Positions 1 to 7,280 of a DNA stretch of 64,000 nt are shown here, in pieces. Within the stretch, counting starts at the first letter, position 1. Each line of letters opens with the position of its first letter. Below the pieces are notes generated by a model. It saw only the letters and a list, made by a program, of their open reading frames with translations, was not told the DNA's origin and searched no databases. Origin of the DNA: Mycobacteroides immunogenum (GTDB lineage Bacteria > Actinomycetota > Actinomycetes > Mycobacteriales > Mycobacteriaceae); NCBI RefSeq assembly GCF_001605725.1, contig NZ_CP011530.1:682001-746000 (forward strand), given 5' to 3'. The position numbers and the translations under genes are program-made.

Positions 1-2
1 CA

Positions 3-470
3 TTGCCCCGCGTGGGCATCGGCACCGACGTGCATCCCATCGAGGAGGGCAAGCCCTGCTGGCTGCTCGGGCTGCTCTTTCCCGGCGAGAACGGATGCGA
101 GGGGCATTCGGACGGAGATGTTGCCGCGCACGCGCTCTGTGATGCCCTGCTGTCGGCTGCCGGGCTCGGCGACGTGGGTGCGGTGTTCGGCACAGGCAGG
201 CCCGAGTGGACGAATGTCAGCGGCGCCAAGATGTTGACCCATGTGCGGGAGCTACTGCACGACAATGGCTTCCAGATCGGCAATGCCGCGGTACAGGTCA
301 TCGGTAATCGGCCGAAGGTCGGTCCGCGCCGGGCCGAGGCCCAGCAGCTGCTGTCGGGCCTTGTTGGAGCGCCGGTTTCGGTGTCGGCGACCACGACCGA
401 CGGCTTGGGCCTGACCGGTCGCGGCGAAGGCTTGGCCGCGGTGGCAACGGCGCTCGTCGCAGCGCGGTAA
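3..470 (+). CDS. ispF: IspF, 2-C-methyl-D-erythritol 2,4-cyclodiphosphate synthase, 5' partial
   Basis: This enzyme makes the cyclic diphosphate intermediate of the non-mevalonate (MEP) isoprenoid pathway. The start of the frame shows the DVH metal-binding motif (D9, H11), followed by HSDGD near residue 35 and the C-terminal [15 protein letters not shown] signature, so the chain is complete apart from its very N-terminus. The frame opens at a TTG. M. tuberculosis IspF begins with about three residues before the equivalent LPRVG, so the true start probably lies just outside the window and this TTG is an internal Leu codon. cysS follows after 11 bp in the same direction, as in M. tuberculosis, suggesting co-transcription. 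Confidence 0.95.
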   Translation: MPRVGIGTDVHPIEEGKPCWLLGLLFPGENGCEGHSDGDVAAHALCDALLSAAGLGDVGAVFGTGRPEWTNVSGAKMLTHVRELLHDNGFQIGNAAVQVIGNRPKVGPRRAEAQQLLSGLVGAPVSVSATTTDGLGLTGRGEGLAAVATALVAAR

Positions 471-481
471 GCTCGCTGGTC

Positions 482-1894
482 GTGACCGGTCACGCTCCGC
501 TTCGGCTTTACGACACCCGTGTGGGTGCCGTGCGTGACTTCGTGCCGCTACGGCCCGGATCCGTCTCCATCTATCTGTGCGGGGCAACCGTGCAAGGTCT
601 GCCCCATATCGGGCATGTGCGCAGCGGTGTGGCTTTCGACGTATTGCGCCGCTGGCTCAGTGCCCGCGCCTATGACGTCCTGTTTGTCCGCAACGTCACC
701 GATATCGACGACAAGATCCTCAATAAGGCCGCTGACGCCGGTCGTCCGTGGTGGGAGTGGGCGGCGACGTATGAGCGCGCCTTCGACGAGGCCTACGACG
801 CCCTTGGCGTGCTGCCGCCTTCGGTCTCCCCGCGCGCGACGGGGCACATCACCCAGATGATCGAGCTGATCGAGCGGCTCATCGACACCGGGCATGCCTA
901 CGCCAGCGCTGGCGACGTCTACTTCGACGTGTTGAGCTACCCGGAGTATGGGCAGTTGTCCGGGCACAAGATCGACGACGTGCATCAGGGCGAAGGGGTG
1001 GCGACCGGTAAGCGCGATCCGCGCGACTTCACCCTCTGGAAGGGCGCCAAGCCCGGTGAGCCGTCGTGGCCGACGCCATGGGGGCCGGGACGTCCGGGTT
1101 GGCACACTGAATGCGTCGCGATGTGCGAGGCATATCTGGGGCCGGAGTTCGATATCCATGCCGGCGGAATGGATCTGGTCTTTCCGCATCACGAAAACGA
1201 GATCGCGCAGGGCCGTGCTGCCGGTGACGGCTTCGCCAGGTATTGGCTGCACAACGGCTGGGTCACCATGGGTGGCGAGAAGATGAGCAAGTCGCTGGGC
1301 AATGTGTTGTCCATTCCGGCTGTGTTGCAACGTGTCCGGGCCGTCGAACTACGCTACTACCTCGGTAGCGCGCACTACCGTTCGATGCTCGAATACTCCG
1401 AGACCGCGCTCGCGGATGCGGTCAAGGCGTACTGCGGCATCGAGGACTTCCTGCACCGGGTGCGTGTCCGGGTCGGCGAGGTGCCAGTGGGCACCTGGAC
1501 TCCGGGGTTCGCGGCCGCGCTCGATGACGACCTGTCGGTGCCGATCGCGCTCGCCGAGGTGCACTCCGCACGCGCCAACGGCAATCGCGCGCTGGATGCC
1601 GGTGACCACGAGGGCGCACTGTCGGCGGCGGCCAGCGTGCGCGCCATGATGTCGATCCTCGGATGCGACCCGCTCAATGAGCGCTGGGAGACCCGCGACG
1701 AGACCTCGGCCGCGCTGAATGCTGTCGATGTGTTGGTGACCGCGGAGCTGCAGCGCCGCGAAACGGCGCGGACAGAAAAGAATTGGGCACTGGCCGATGA
1801 GATCAGAGACCGGCTCAAGCGGGCGGGTCTGGAGATCACCGACACCTCGGACGGCCCGCAATGGACCCTAACCAGTAACGACGAAGAGCAGTAG
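482..1894 (+). CDS. cysS: Cysteinyl-tRNA synthetase CysS
   Basis: This class I aminoacyl-tRNA synthetase charges tRNA-Cys in the cytosol. The HIGH motif is at residues 42-45 within [10 protein letters not shown] and the KMSKS loop is at 267-271. Candidate zinc ligands are C33 in the CGATV stretch, a Cys in CVAMC and the His/Glu of HHENE. At 470 residues the length is normal for the family. The GTG at 482 lies directly before [12 protein letters not shown], the usual N-terminus. It sits between ispF and rlmB with almost no spacing (2 bp to rlmB), the conserved mycobacterial arrangement. Nothing unusual is visible. Confidence 0.97.
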   Translation: MTGHAPLRLYDTRVGAVRDFVPLRPGSVSIYLCGATVQGLPHIGHVRSGVAFDVLRRWLSARAYDVLFVRNVTDIDDKILNKAADAGRPWWEWAATYERAFDEAYDALGVLPPSVSPRATGHITQMIELIERLIDTGHAYASAGDVYFDVLSYPEYGQLSGHKIDDVHQGEGVATGKRDPRDFTLWKGAKPGEPSWPTPWGPGRPGWHTECVAMCEAYLGPEFDIHAGGMDLVFPHHENEIAQGRAAGDGFARYWLHNGWVTMGGEKMSKSLGNVLSIPAVLQRVRAVELRYYLGSAHYRSMLEYSETALADAVKAYCGIEDFLHRVRVRVGEVPVGTWTPGFAAALDDDLSVPIALAEVHSARANGNRALDAGDHEGALSAAASVRAMMSILGCDPLNERWETRDETSAALNAVDVLVTAELQRRETARTEKNWALADEIRDRLKRAGLEITDTSDGPQWTLTSNDEEQ

Positions 1895-1896
1895 CA

Positions 1897-2844
1897 ATGG
1901 CAGGTAATTCTCAGCGCCGCGGCGCGGTACGTAAGCCCGGCAGCAAGAAGGGGCCCACCGTCGGTTCCGGCGGGGTGCGCCGGCGCGGCCTGGAGGCCAA
2001 GGGCGCGACGCCTCCCGCGGAGCAGCGGACGAAGCATCCCGCCGCCAAACGTGCTGCTGTGCAACGGAAGATCGCGGACGCCAAGCAGCGCCGGCTTAAG
2101 CAGGGGGACGAGGCCGAGATGGTGCTGGGTCGTAACCCGGTGCTGGAATGCCTGCGCACCGGTGTGCCGGCGACCGCGCTGTACGTGGCGGTCGGCGCCG
2201 ACAACGACGAGCGGCTCACCGAATCGGTGTCTCTGGCGGCCGACGCCGGGATCGCGATCTTGGAGGTGCCGCGCCCCGATCTGGACCGCATGAGCACCAA
2301 CGGACTGCATCAGGGGCTCGCGCTGCAGATCCCGCCGTACAAGTATGCGCACCCCGATGATCTGCTCGCGCGCGCTCGTGCCGAGGCGCAGCCCGCGTTA
2401 CTGGTGGCCCTGGACAACATTTCGGACCCGCGCAACCTGGGTGCCATCGTGCGTTCCGTCGCCGCCTTCGGTGGGCATGGCGTCGTCATTCCGCAGCGCC
2501 GTAGTGCGTCGGTAACCGCCGTCGCGTGGCGCACCAGCGCGGGCGCGGCGGCGCGCCTCCCCGTCGCCCGGGCCACGAATCTGACGCGCACCCTGAAGGA
2601 TTGGCAGGACAAGGGCATCACCATCGTTGGGCTTGACGCGGGCGGCGACACCGAGCTCGACAGCCTCGACGGTGCTGGCGATATCGCTGTGGTCGTCGGT
2701 TCGGAGGGCAAGGGATTGTCGCAGCTGGTCCGCAAGACCTGCGATGCGGTGGTCTCGATTCCGATGGCCGGACCCGTCGAATCGTTGAACGCTTCGGTGG
2801 CCGCCGGTGTGGTGCTGGCGGAGATTGCCCGCCAGCGTCGCTGA
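1897..2844 (+). CDS. rlmB: RlmB-type 23S rRNA 2'-O-methyltransferase (SpoU/TrmH family)
   Basis: This is a SPOUT-class methyltransferase expected to methylate a guanosine ribose in 23S rRNA. The first 75 residues are a basic, Lys/Arg-rich extension typical of actinobacterial members. A substrate-binding domain follows from [10 protein letters not shown]. The SpoU motifs come next: [16 protein letters not shown] (motif 1), [10 protein letters not shown] (motif 2) and [17 protein letters not shown] (motif 3), which form the knotted SAM site. The length of 315 residues fits the family. It is the third gene of the ispF-cysS-rlmB run. The exact target nucleotide is inferred from family membership only. 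Confidence 0.93.
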   Translation: MAGNSQRRGAVRKPGSKKGPTVGSGGVRRRGLEAKGATPPAEQRTKHPAAKRAAVQRKIADAKQRRLKQGDEAEMVLGRNPVLECLRTGVPATALYVAVGADNDERLTESVSLAADAGIAILEVPRPDLDRMSTNGLHQGLALQIPPYKYAHPDDLLARARAEAQPALLVALDNISDPRNLGAIVRSVAAFGGHGVVIPQRRSASVTAVAWRTSAGAAARLPVARATNLTRTLKDWQDKGITIVGLDAGGDTELDSLDGAGDIAVVVGSEGKGLSQLVRKTCDAVVSIPMAGPVESLNASVAAGVVLAEIARQRR

Positions 2845-2868
2845 TCGCTCTTTGCCGATTGGACATTC

Positions 2869-2899
2869 ATGTGGGTGTCTTCTGGCGTTTCACCCACAT
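2869..2899. repeat. 9-bp perfect inverted repeat between rlmB and the glycerophosphodiesterase gene
   Basis: ATGTGGGTG at 2869-2877 is matched by CACCCACAT at 2891-2899 across a 13-nt loop. No T-run follows. It could be a U-less mycobacterial terminator for the rlmB operon or an operator for the downstream lipoprotein gene. Confidence 0.5.
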
Positions 2900-2928
2900 C
2901 TATGTCATCTCGGGCACAATGTGCAGCC

Positions 2929-3927
2929 ATGAAGCGCGTAGCTGCGGTCCTCGCCGCCACCCTGGCCCTGGCCTCCTGCGGCGATAAGGAGCCGGCATCC
3001 TTCGACCTACAGGCACATCGCGGTGGACGCGGCGAGACCACCGAAGAATCCTTGCGTGCCTTTACCAAAGCGCTTGAGCTGGGGGTCAGCACCCTCGAAC
3101 TCGACATCGTCATCTCCAAGGATCGCAAGCCGATGGTCTGGCACGATCCGGTGATCGATCCCGCGAAATGCTCTGATACGGCCCCGGTGGTGCCCGGTGA
3201 CGCACAGTTCCCGTACGTCGGAAAGCTGGTGAAAGACCTGACCTCCGAGCAGTTGCACACCCTGGACTGCGGCAAGATGCTCAAGGACTTCCCGCAAGCC
3301 GAGGTGGTCAAGAACGACAAGATCGCTTTGTTGTCAGACGTTTTCGCCCTCGCCGACACCTATCACGCTGCGGTGCGCTACAACATCGAGACCAAGGTGG
3401 AGGCCGCCGAACCCCAGAAATCGGCGGAACCGCAGGTGTTCGTCGACATCATCCTCGACACGATCCGCGCGGCGGGCAAGCTCGACAAGGTGGAAATTCA
3501 GAGCTTTGACTGGCGCACGCTGCCGATGACCAAACGGGCCGAGCCGAACATCCCCCTGGTGGCGCTGTGGGACGAAACCACGTGGTACCCAGGCTCTCCG
3601 TGGCTGGGCGGGGTGGACCCCGCGGTGGTACCGGATCCGATTGACGGGGCCAAGCAGATCGGCGCCACCATCTTGTCGCCCGGTTACACCGTGCCGTATG
3701 GAGGCAAGGCCGGTGATCCCGGTTTCGCCTTGGTGGCCGACAAGAAATTTATCGACAAGGCACACGGTCTGGGGCTCAAGGTCATTCCCTGGACCATCAA
3801 CGATGCCGAGACCATGAAGGCACAGATCGATGCCGGTGCCGACGGGATCATCAGCGACTACCCGACCACTCTACGGAGGGTGATGGCCGAGAAGGGCCTG
3901 CCGTTGCCACCGGCGTATCACCGTTAG
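2929..3927 (+). CDS. Lipoprotein glycerophosphodiester phosphodiesterase (GDPD family)
   Basis: It is predicted to hydrolyse glycerophosphodiesters to an alcohol and glycerol-3-phosphate outside the membrane. I chose the ATG at 2929 because it starts a classical lipoprotein signal (MKR, hydrophobic core, lipobox L-A-S-C with Cys17). An ATG 60 bp upstream adds an unlikely extension and falls in an inverted repeat. The catalytic GDPD motifs follow: AHRGGRGETTEESLRAF, then TLELDIVISKD and VWHDPVID, which carry the His pair and the metal-binding Glu/Asp. The C-terminal GADGIISDYP is also typical. The gene overlaps the 3' end of pxpA by 4 bp tail to tail. The substrate is unknown. Confidence 0.88.
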   Translation: MKRVAAVLAATLALASCGDKEPASFDLQAHRGGRGETTEESLRAFTKALELGVSTLELDIVISKDRKPMVWHDPVIDPAKCSDTAPVVPGDAQFPYVGKLVKDLTSEQLHTLDCGKMLKDFPQAEVVKNDKIALLSDVFALADTYHAAVRYNIETKVEAAEPQKSAEPQVFVDIILDTIRAAGKLDKVEIQSFDWRTLPMTKRAEPNIPLVALWDETTWYPGSPWLGGVDPAVVPDPIDGAKQIGATILSPGYTVPYGGKAGDPGFALVADKKFIDKAHGLGLKVIPWTINDAETMKAQIDAGADGIISDYPTTLRRVMAEKGLPLPPAYHR

Positions 3928-4640
3928 ACGAACGGGGCCAGTTCGATGTCATTGGCGGCCAACGCATCGCGGACGGCCCGCGCTAGCGTGACCGCACCCG
4001 GTGAATCACCATGCACACATATCGATTCGGCGGTGCGGCTGAGGGCGGGAATGCGCGCTGCCACCACGGCGGGATCGTGCAGCACCGCGCCGGGTTCGCC
4101 GCGCGGCACCAATGTGCCGTCCTCGCGGTAGGCACGGTCCGCGAAGGCCTCGGTAACCACGCGCAGGCCCAATTCACGTGCACGGTCCCCGAAGACACCC
4201 CGGGGCAGGGTCAGTACCGGCAAATCGGCGTTCACGTCGCGCACCGCACGCGCCACCGCATCTGCCTGTGCTTCGTGCTGGATGATCGTGTTGTAGAGCG
4301 CGCCATGTGGTTTCACATAGGTCACCGATGATCCGGCGATGCGGGCGAGCGCGTCAAGCGCACCGATCTGATACGCCACGTCGGCATACAAATCCTCTGC
4401 CGCGATATCGATGAATCGGCGGCCGAATCCGGCGAGATCGCGGTAGCCCACCTGCGCGCCGATGCGGATATCCCGCGCGGCCGCGGCATGGCAGGTGCGG
4501 TGCAGTGTCGCCGGATCGCCCGCGTGGAAGCCACAGGCGAGGTTGGCGCTGGTGACGAGGTCGAGCATGGCCTCGTCGTCGCCGAGGCGCCAGGCACCGA
4601 AACCCTCACCCAGGTCGGCATTGAGGTCGATGCGTGCCAC
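3924..4640 (-). CDS. pxpA: LamB/YcsF family protein, 5-oxoprolinase subunit A (PxpA)
   Basis: PxpA is one subunit of the PxpABC enzyme that opens 5-oxoproline (pyroglutamate) to glutamate using ATP. The N-terminus carries the family signature IDLNADLGEGFGAW followed by SANLACGFHAGDP, with the Asp and His residues thought to bind metal. YVKPHGALYN and CVHGDSPGA are also present. The length of 238 residues is slightly short of the typical 250. The usual partners pxpB and pxpC are not adjacent and are not seen in this window, so the assignment to a working oxoprolinase is inferred. The gene is transcribed towards and overlaps the glycerophosphodiesterase gene. Confidence 0.85.
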   Translation of the reverse strand: MARIDLNADLGEGFGAWRLGDDEAMLDLVTSANLACGFHAGDPATLHRTCHAAAARDIRIGAQVGYRDLAGFGRRFIDIAAEDLYADVAYQIGALDALARIAGSSVTYVKPHGALYNTIIQHEAQADAVARAVRDVNADLPVLTLPRGVFGDRARELGLRVVTEAFADRAYREDGTLVPRGEPGAVLHDPAVVAARIPALSRTAESICVHGDSPGAVTLARAVRDALAANDIELAPFV

Positions 4641-4658
4641 CCGGCCAGCGTATCGCGC

Positions 4659-5489
4659 CTAAGCGTGCCGATACCGGCCGATCAGGCGGCAGAGCAGGTA
4701 GATCCCGACGGCGATCATGGTCACGAACACCGAGATCGGCACCCCCGGAGCCAGCGACAGCACAATGCCGCCGATGGCGGCGACCTCGGCGAAGACGATC
4801 GATAGTGCGATGGCGCGGGCCGGAGACGACGTGATGCGGGCCGCGGCGGCAGCCGGTGTGATGAGTAGCGACATCACCAGCAGGGCGCCCACGATTTGCA
4901 CGCCCTGTGCCGCGGTGAGGCCGACGAGGGCGGCGAAGACAATCCCCAAGGCCCGCACCGGGACTCCACGTGCCTCGGCGACATCCGGATCGACGGTGGC
5001 GAACAGCATCGGCCGGTAGGTGAAGGCCAGCACCGCGCCGACCACGATGCTCACCACCACCAACATCAGCAGCCCGCTGTATCCGACGCCCACGATCTGC
5101 CCGGTGAGCAGTGCGAAGTTGGTGCCGGTGCGCCCTGGATACAGGTGAATGAACAACACCGCCAGGCCCAGCCCGAACGCCATGACCACACCGATCGAAG
5201 AATCGCGATCCTTGGTCCGCTGTCCGAGAACACCGAAAAGTATTGCCGCCACCACACTCCCGAGGAGCGCGCCGGTGCCGACATTGGCCCCAGCCAGCAA
5301 TGCGGCGGCCGCACCCGTCAAGGACAGCTCGCTGGACCCGTGGACGGCGAAGGACATCTGCCGCATGACCACGAACGGCCCGATGAGCCCCGCCAGCAGT
5401 CCGAGCAGAGCGGCGGCCAGAATGGCCTGCTGCACGAAGTCGCGCCCCAAAAGATCGGCGGTGAGGGAGAGGTCGAAGAAGTTATTCAT
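4659..5489 (-). CDS. znuB: Zinc-type ABC transporter permease (ZnuB-like)
   Basis: This is the membrane channel of a cluster A-1 (zinc/manganese) ABC importer. It is strongly hydrophobic with about eight predicted helices and carries the family stretch MSFAVHGSSELSLTGAAAA near residue 50, which contacts the ATPase. The C-terminal half shows LLVMSLLITPAAAA. I start at ATG 5489, which overlaps the end of the ATPase gene by 8 bp; a GTG five codons upstream at 5504 is also possible. It is the last gene of a znuA-znuC-znuB operon. Zinc rather than manganese is inferred from the Zur-like box ahead of the operon. Confidence 0.88.
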   Translation of the reverse strand: MNNFFDLSLTADLLGRDFVQQAILAAALLGLLAGLIGPFVVMRQMSFAVHGSSELSLTGAAAALLAGANVGTGALLGSVVAAILFGVLGQRTKDRDSSIGVVMAFGLGLAVLFIHLYPGRTGTNFALLTGQIVGVGYSGLLMLVVVSIVVGAVLAFTYRPMLFATVDPDVAEARGVPVRALGIVFAALVGLTAAQGVQIVGALLVMSLLITPAAAAARITSSPARAIALSIVFAEVAAIGGIVLSLAPGVPISVFVTMIAVGIYLLCRLIGRYRHA

Positions 5490-6267
5490 GGGCGTGCTCG
5501 GCACATTCTTCGGTGATCTGCCGGTCTTCGCCGACCACCACGTACTGCCCGCGCACCTTGACCACGTCGATCTGGGCGCGGTACAGCTCCGACAGTGTCT
5601 CCGTTGTCATCACCTCGTCGACGGTGCCGATCTGGAAGCGCCCGTCCACCAGGTACAGGATCCGGTCCGCGTACGGCAGGATCGGATTGATCTCGTGCGT
5701 CACGAATAGCACGGCTGTCTGCGCGCTGCGCCGCCGCTTGTCAATCAGAGCGCAAATCTGCTGTGCGCTTGCCGGATCCAAGTTCAGGAGCGGCTCGTCG
5801 CAGAGCAGCAGCGCGGGGTCGCCGGCAAGTGCCTGCGCGATACGCACCCGCTGCAGTTCGCCACCGGACAGTGACGAAACAGCCTTGGTTGCCAGATGGC
5901 TCGCGTCCACCTGCTCCAGCGCGAGGGCGACTGCCTCGCGATGGCGTGCCCGGCGGGTGCGGTTGATCGCCGCCAAACCCCAACGATGTCCGTCGATTCC
6001 GAGGCCCACGAGGTCTTCTGCGCGCAAGATCAGTGCGTTGTCGGCAAGACGGTGTTGAGGCACGTATCCGAGGTCGTCGGTCACGGTCATGGTGCCCCGG
6101 GTCAGTGGCACCTGGCCCAGCAGTAGACGCAGTAGCGAGGTTTTTCCGGAACCGTTGGGGCCCAATACGGCGATGAATTCGCCCGGTTCCACGGTGAGGT
6201 CCAGGTCCTGCCAAAGGGTGCGTCCACCGCGATTCATCGATGCATCGCGCAGCGTCGCGGCACTCAT
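5482..6267 (-). CDS. znuC: Zinc-type ABC transporter ATP-binding protein (ZnuC-like)
   Basis: This is the cytoplasmic ATPase that powers the importer. It shows Walker A GPNGSGKTSLLRLLLG near residues 35-50, the ABC signature LSGGELQRVRIAQAL, and Walker B LLLCDEPLLNLD followed by the switch His in VTHEINP. At 261 residues the length matches ZnuC/MntB-type ATPases. The ATG at 6267 directly precedes a typical N-terminus. It lies 36 bp downstream of the binding-protein gene and overlaps the permease gene, consistent with a single transcript. Confidence 0.92.
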   Translation of the reverse strand: MSAATLRDASMNRGGRTLWQDLDLTVEPGEFIAVLGPNGSGKTSLLRLLLGQVPLTRGTMTVTDDLGYVPQHRLADNALILRAEDLVGLGIDGHRWGLAAINRTRRARHREAVALALEQVDASHLATKAVSSLSGGELQRVRIAQALAGDPALLLCDEPLLNLDPASAQQICALIDKRRRSAQTAVLFVTHEINPILPYADRILYLVDGRFQIGTVDEVMTTETLSELYRAQIDVVKVRGQYVVVGEDRQITEECAEHAHE

Positions 6268-6303
6268 GCGGTCATTATCCGCTACTGGTCTTCGCGCACC
6301 GGC

Positions 6304-7182
6304 TCATCCCAGGGCCGCGGCGAGCTGCTCGGTGGTACGTCGTTGCCAGGTGATGTAGTCGGTTCCTTCGGGCAGGGTTTCGGTCACCGTCACCACCGGG
6401 ACACCGTGAGATTCGGCGGCCTGCTTGATCCGATTGGTGACCGATCCCGCAGTTTGTGGGTTGAATAGAAGGGCCGCAACCTGTTTGGTACTGATCAGAT
6501 CCAACGCGGTGGCAACATCCGCGGGGGAAGGGTCCCGCCCTTGCTCGGCTGCCTCGGCGAAGTCGTGCGGGGTGGCGTCCACCAGCCCGCAATTGGAGAC
6601 CAGATGGCTGGCCACAGGTTCGGTCGCCAGAATCGCCTTGCCCCGATACTTGTCGGCGATGTCTTTTTGCCGGCTGGCGATTGAATCAAGCTGCTGTTCA
6701 AACTGTTTCGCGTTCGTACGGTAGGAATCGGCATTGTCCGGGTCGGACTTGGAAAGGTCGTCCGCGACGTTGTTGGCCACCTGTTGAGCGGTGCGCAGGC
6801 TGTAGAACACGTGCTCGTTCTTGTCGGCGGAGTCGGTGGGAAGAAGCTGGTAGGCGTTGACCCGCGGCTCGCCATCCTTGAGCAGCTTGTCGATGAATGG
6901 GTCGTATCCGTCTCCGTTGTAGACAACCAGGGTGGCGTCTTGGACCTGAGCGGCCGCCGCGGGCGTCACTTCGAAGGAATGCGGGTCGGTGTTGGCGCCG
7001 CTGACCAGCGCACTCACCTTGGCATGATCCCCGGCAACGGCCTGGGCCACCGAGGCCCACGCGTCCGTGGAGGCCACGATCGTGGGCTCACCGGTCTGCT
7101 GGTGGGGCTGGCCGCAGCCCGCCAGTGCGAGCGCTCCGGCGGTTGCCATCGCCACAGCCAAAAAAGCCACGCGAGTGGGCAT
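6304..7182 (-). CDS. znuA: Zinc-type ABC transporter substrate-binding lipoprotein (ZnuA-like)
   Basis: This is the extracytoplasmic metal receptor of the importer (TroA-like, cluster A-1). The N-terminus has a signal peptide ending in the lipobox L-A-G-C. Metal-site segments typical of the family follow: ASTDAWASVAQAV, NTDPHSFEVTP with a candidate His ligand, NGDGYDPF, and the C-terminal GTDYITWQRR. The long His-rich loop of many ZnuA proteins is absent, so metal specificity is not certain from the protein alone. The start at 7182 has GGAGGT a few bases upstream. The gene leads the operon and is preceded at 7204-7224 by a Zur-like palindrome. Confidence 0.9.
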   Translation of the reverse strand: MPTRVAFLAVAMATAGALALAGCGQPHQQTGEPTIVASTDAWASVAQAVAGDHAKVSALVSGANTDPHSFEVTPAAAAQVQDATLVVYNGDGYDPFIDKLLKDGEPRVNAYQLLPTDSADKNEHVFYSLRTAQQVANNVADDLSKSDPDNADSYRTNAKQFEQQLDSIASRQKDIADKYRGKAILATEPVASHLVSNCGLVDATPHDFAEAAEQGRDPSPADVATALDLISTKQVAALLFNPQTAGSVTNRIKQAAESHGVPVVTVTETLPEGTDYITWQRRTTEQLAAALG

Positions 7183-7203
7183 CGCAGACCTCCAGCCATC
7201 TAG

Positions 7204-7224
7204 TAATGAAAACGGTTTTCATTA
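7204..7224. promoter_or_regulatory. Zur (FurB)-like operator upstream of znuACB
   Basis: This is a perfect palindrome with half-sites TAATGAAAAC and GTTTTCATTA around a single central G. The core TGAAAA...TTTTCA matches actinobacterial Zur sites. It lies about 22 bp upstream of the znuA start, where a repressor would block transcription when zinc is plentiful. Confidence 0.85.
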
Positions 7225-7280
7225 TGGCGTATGGAGTGGCACCTGTGCAAAACCTGGCAGGATTCGCTGAGCTGTTGCCG

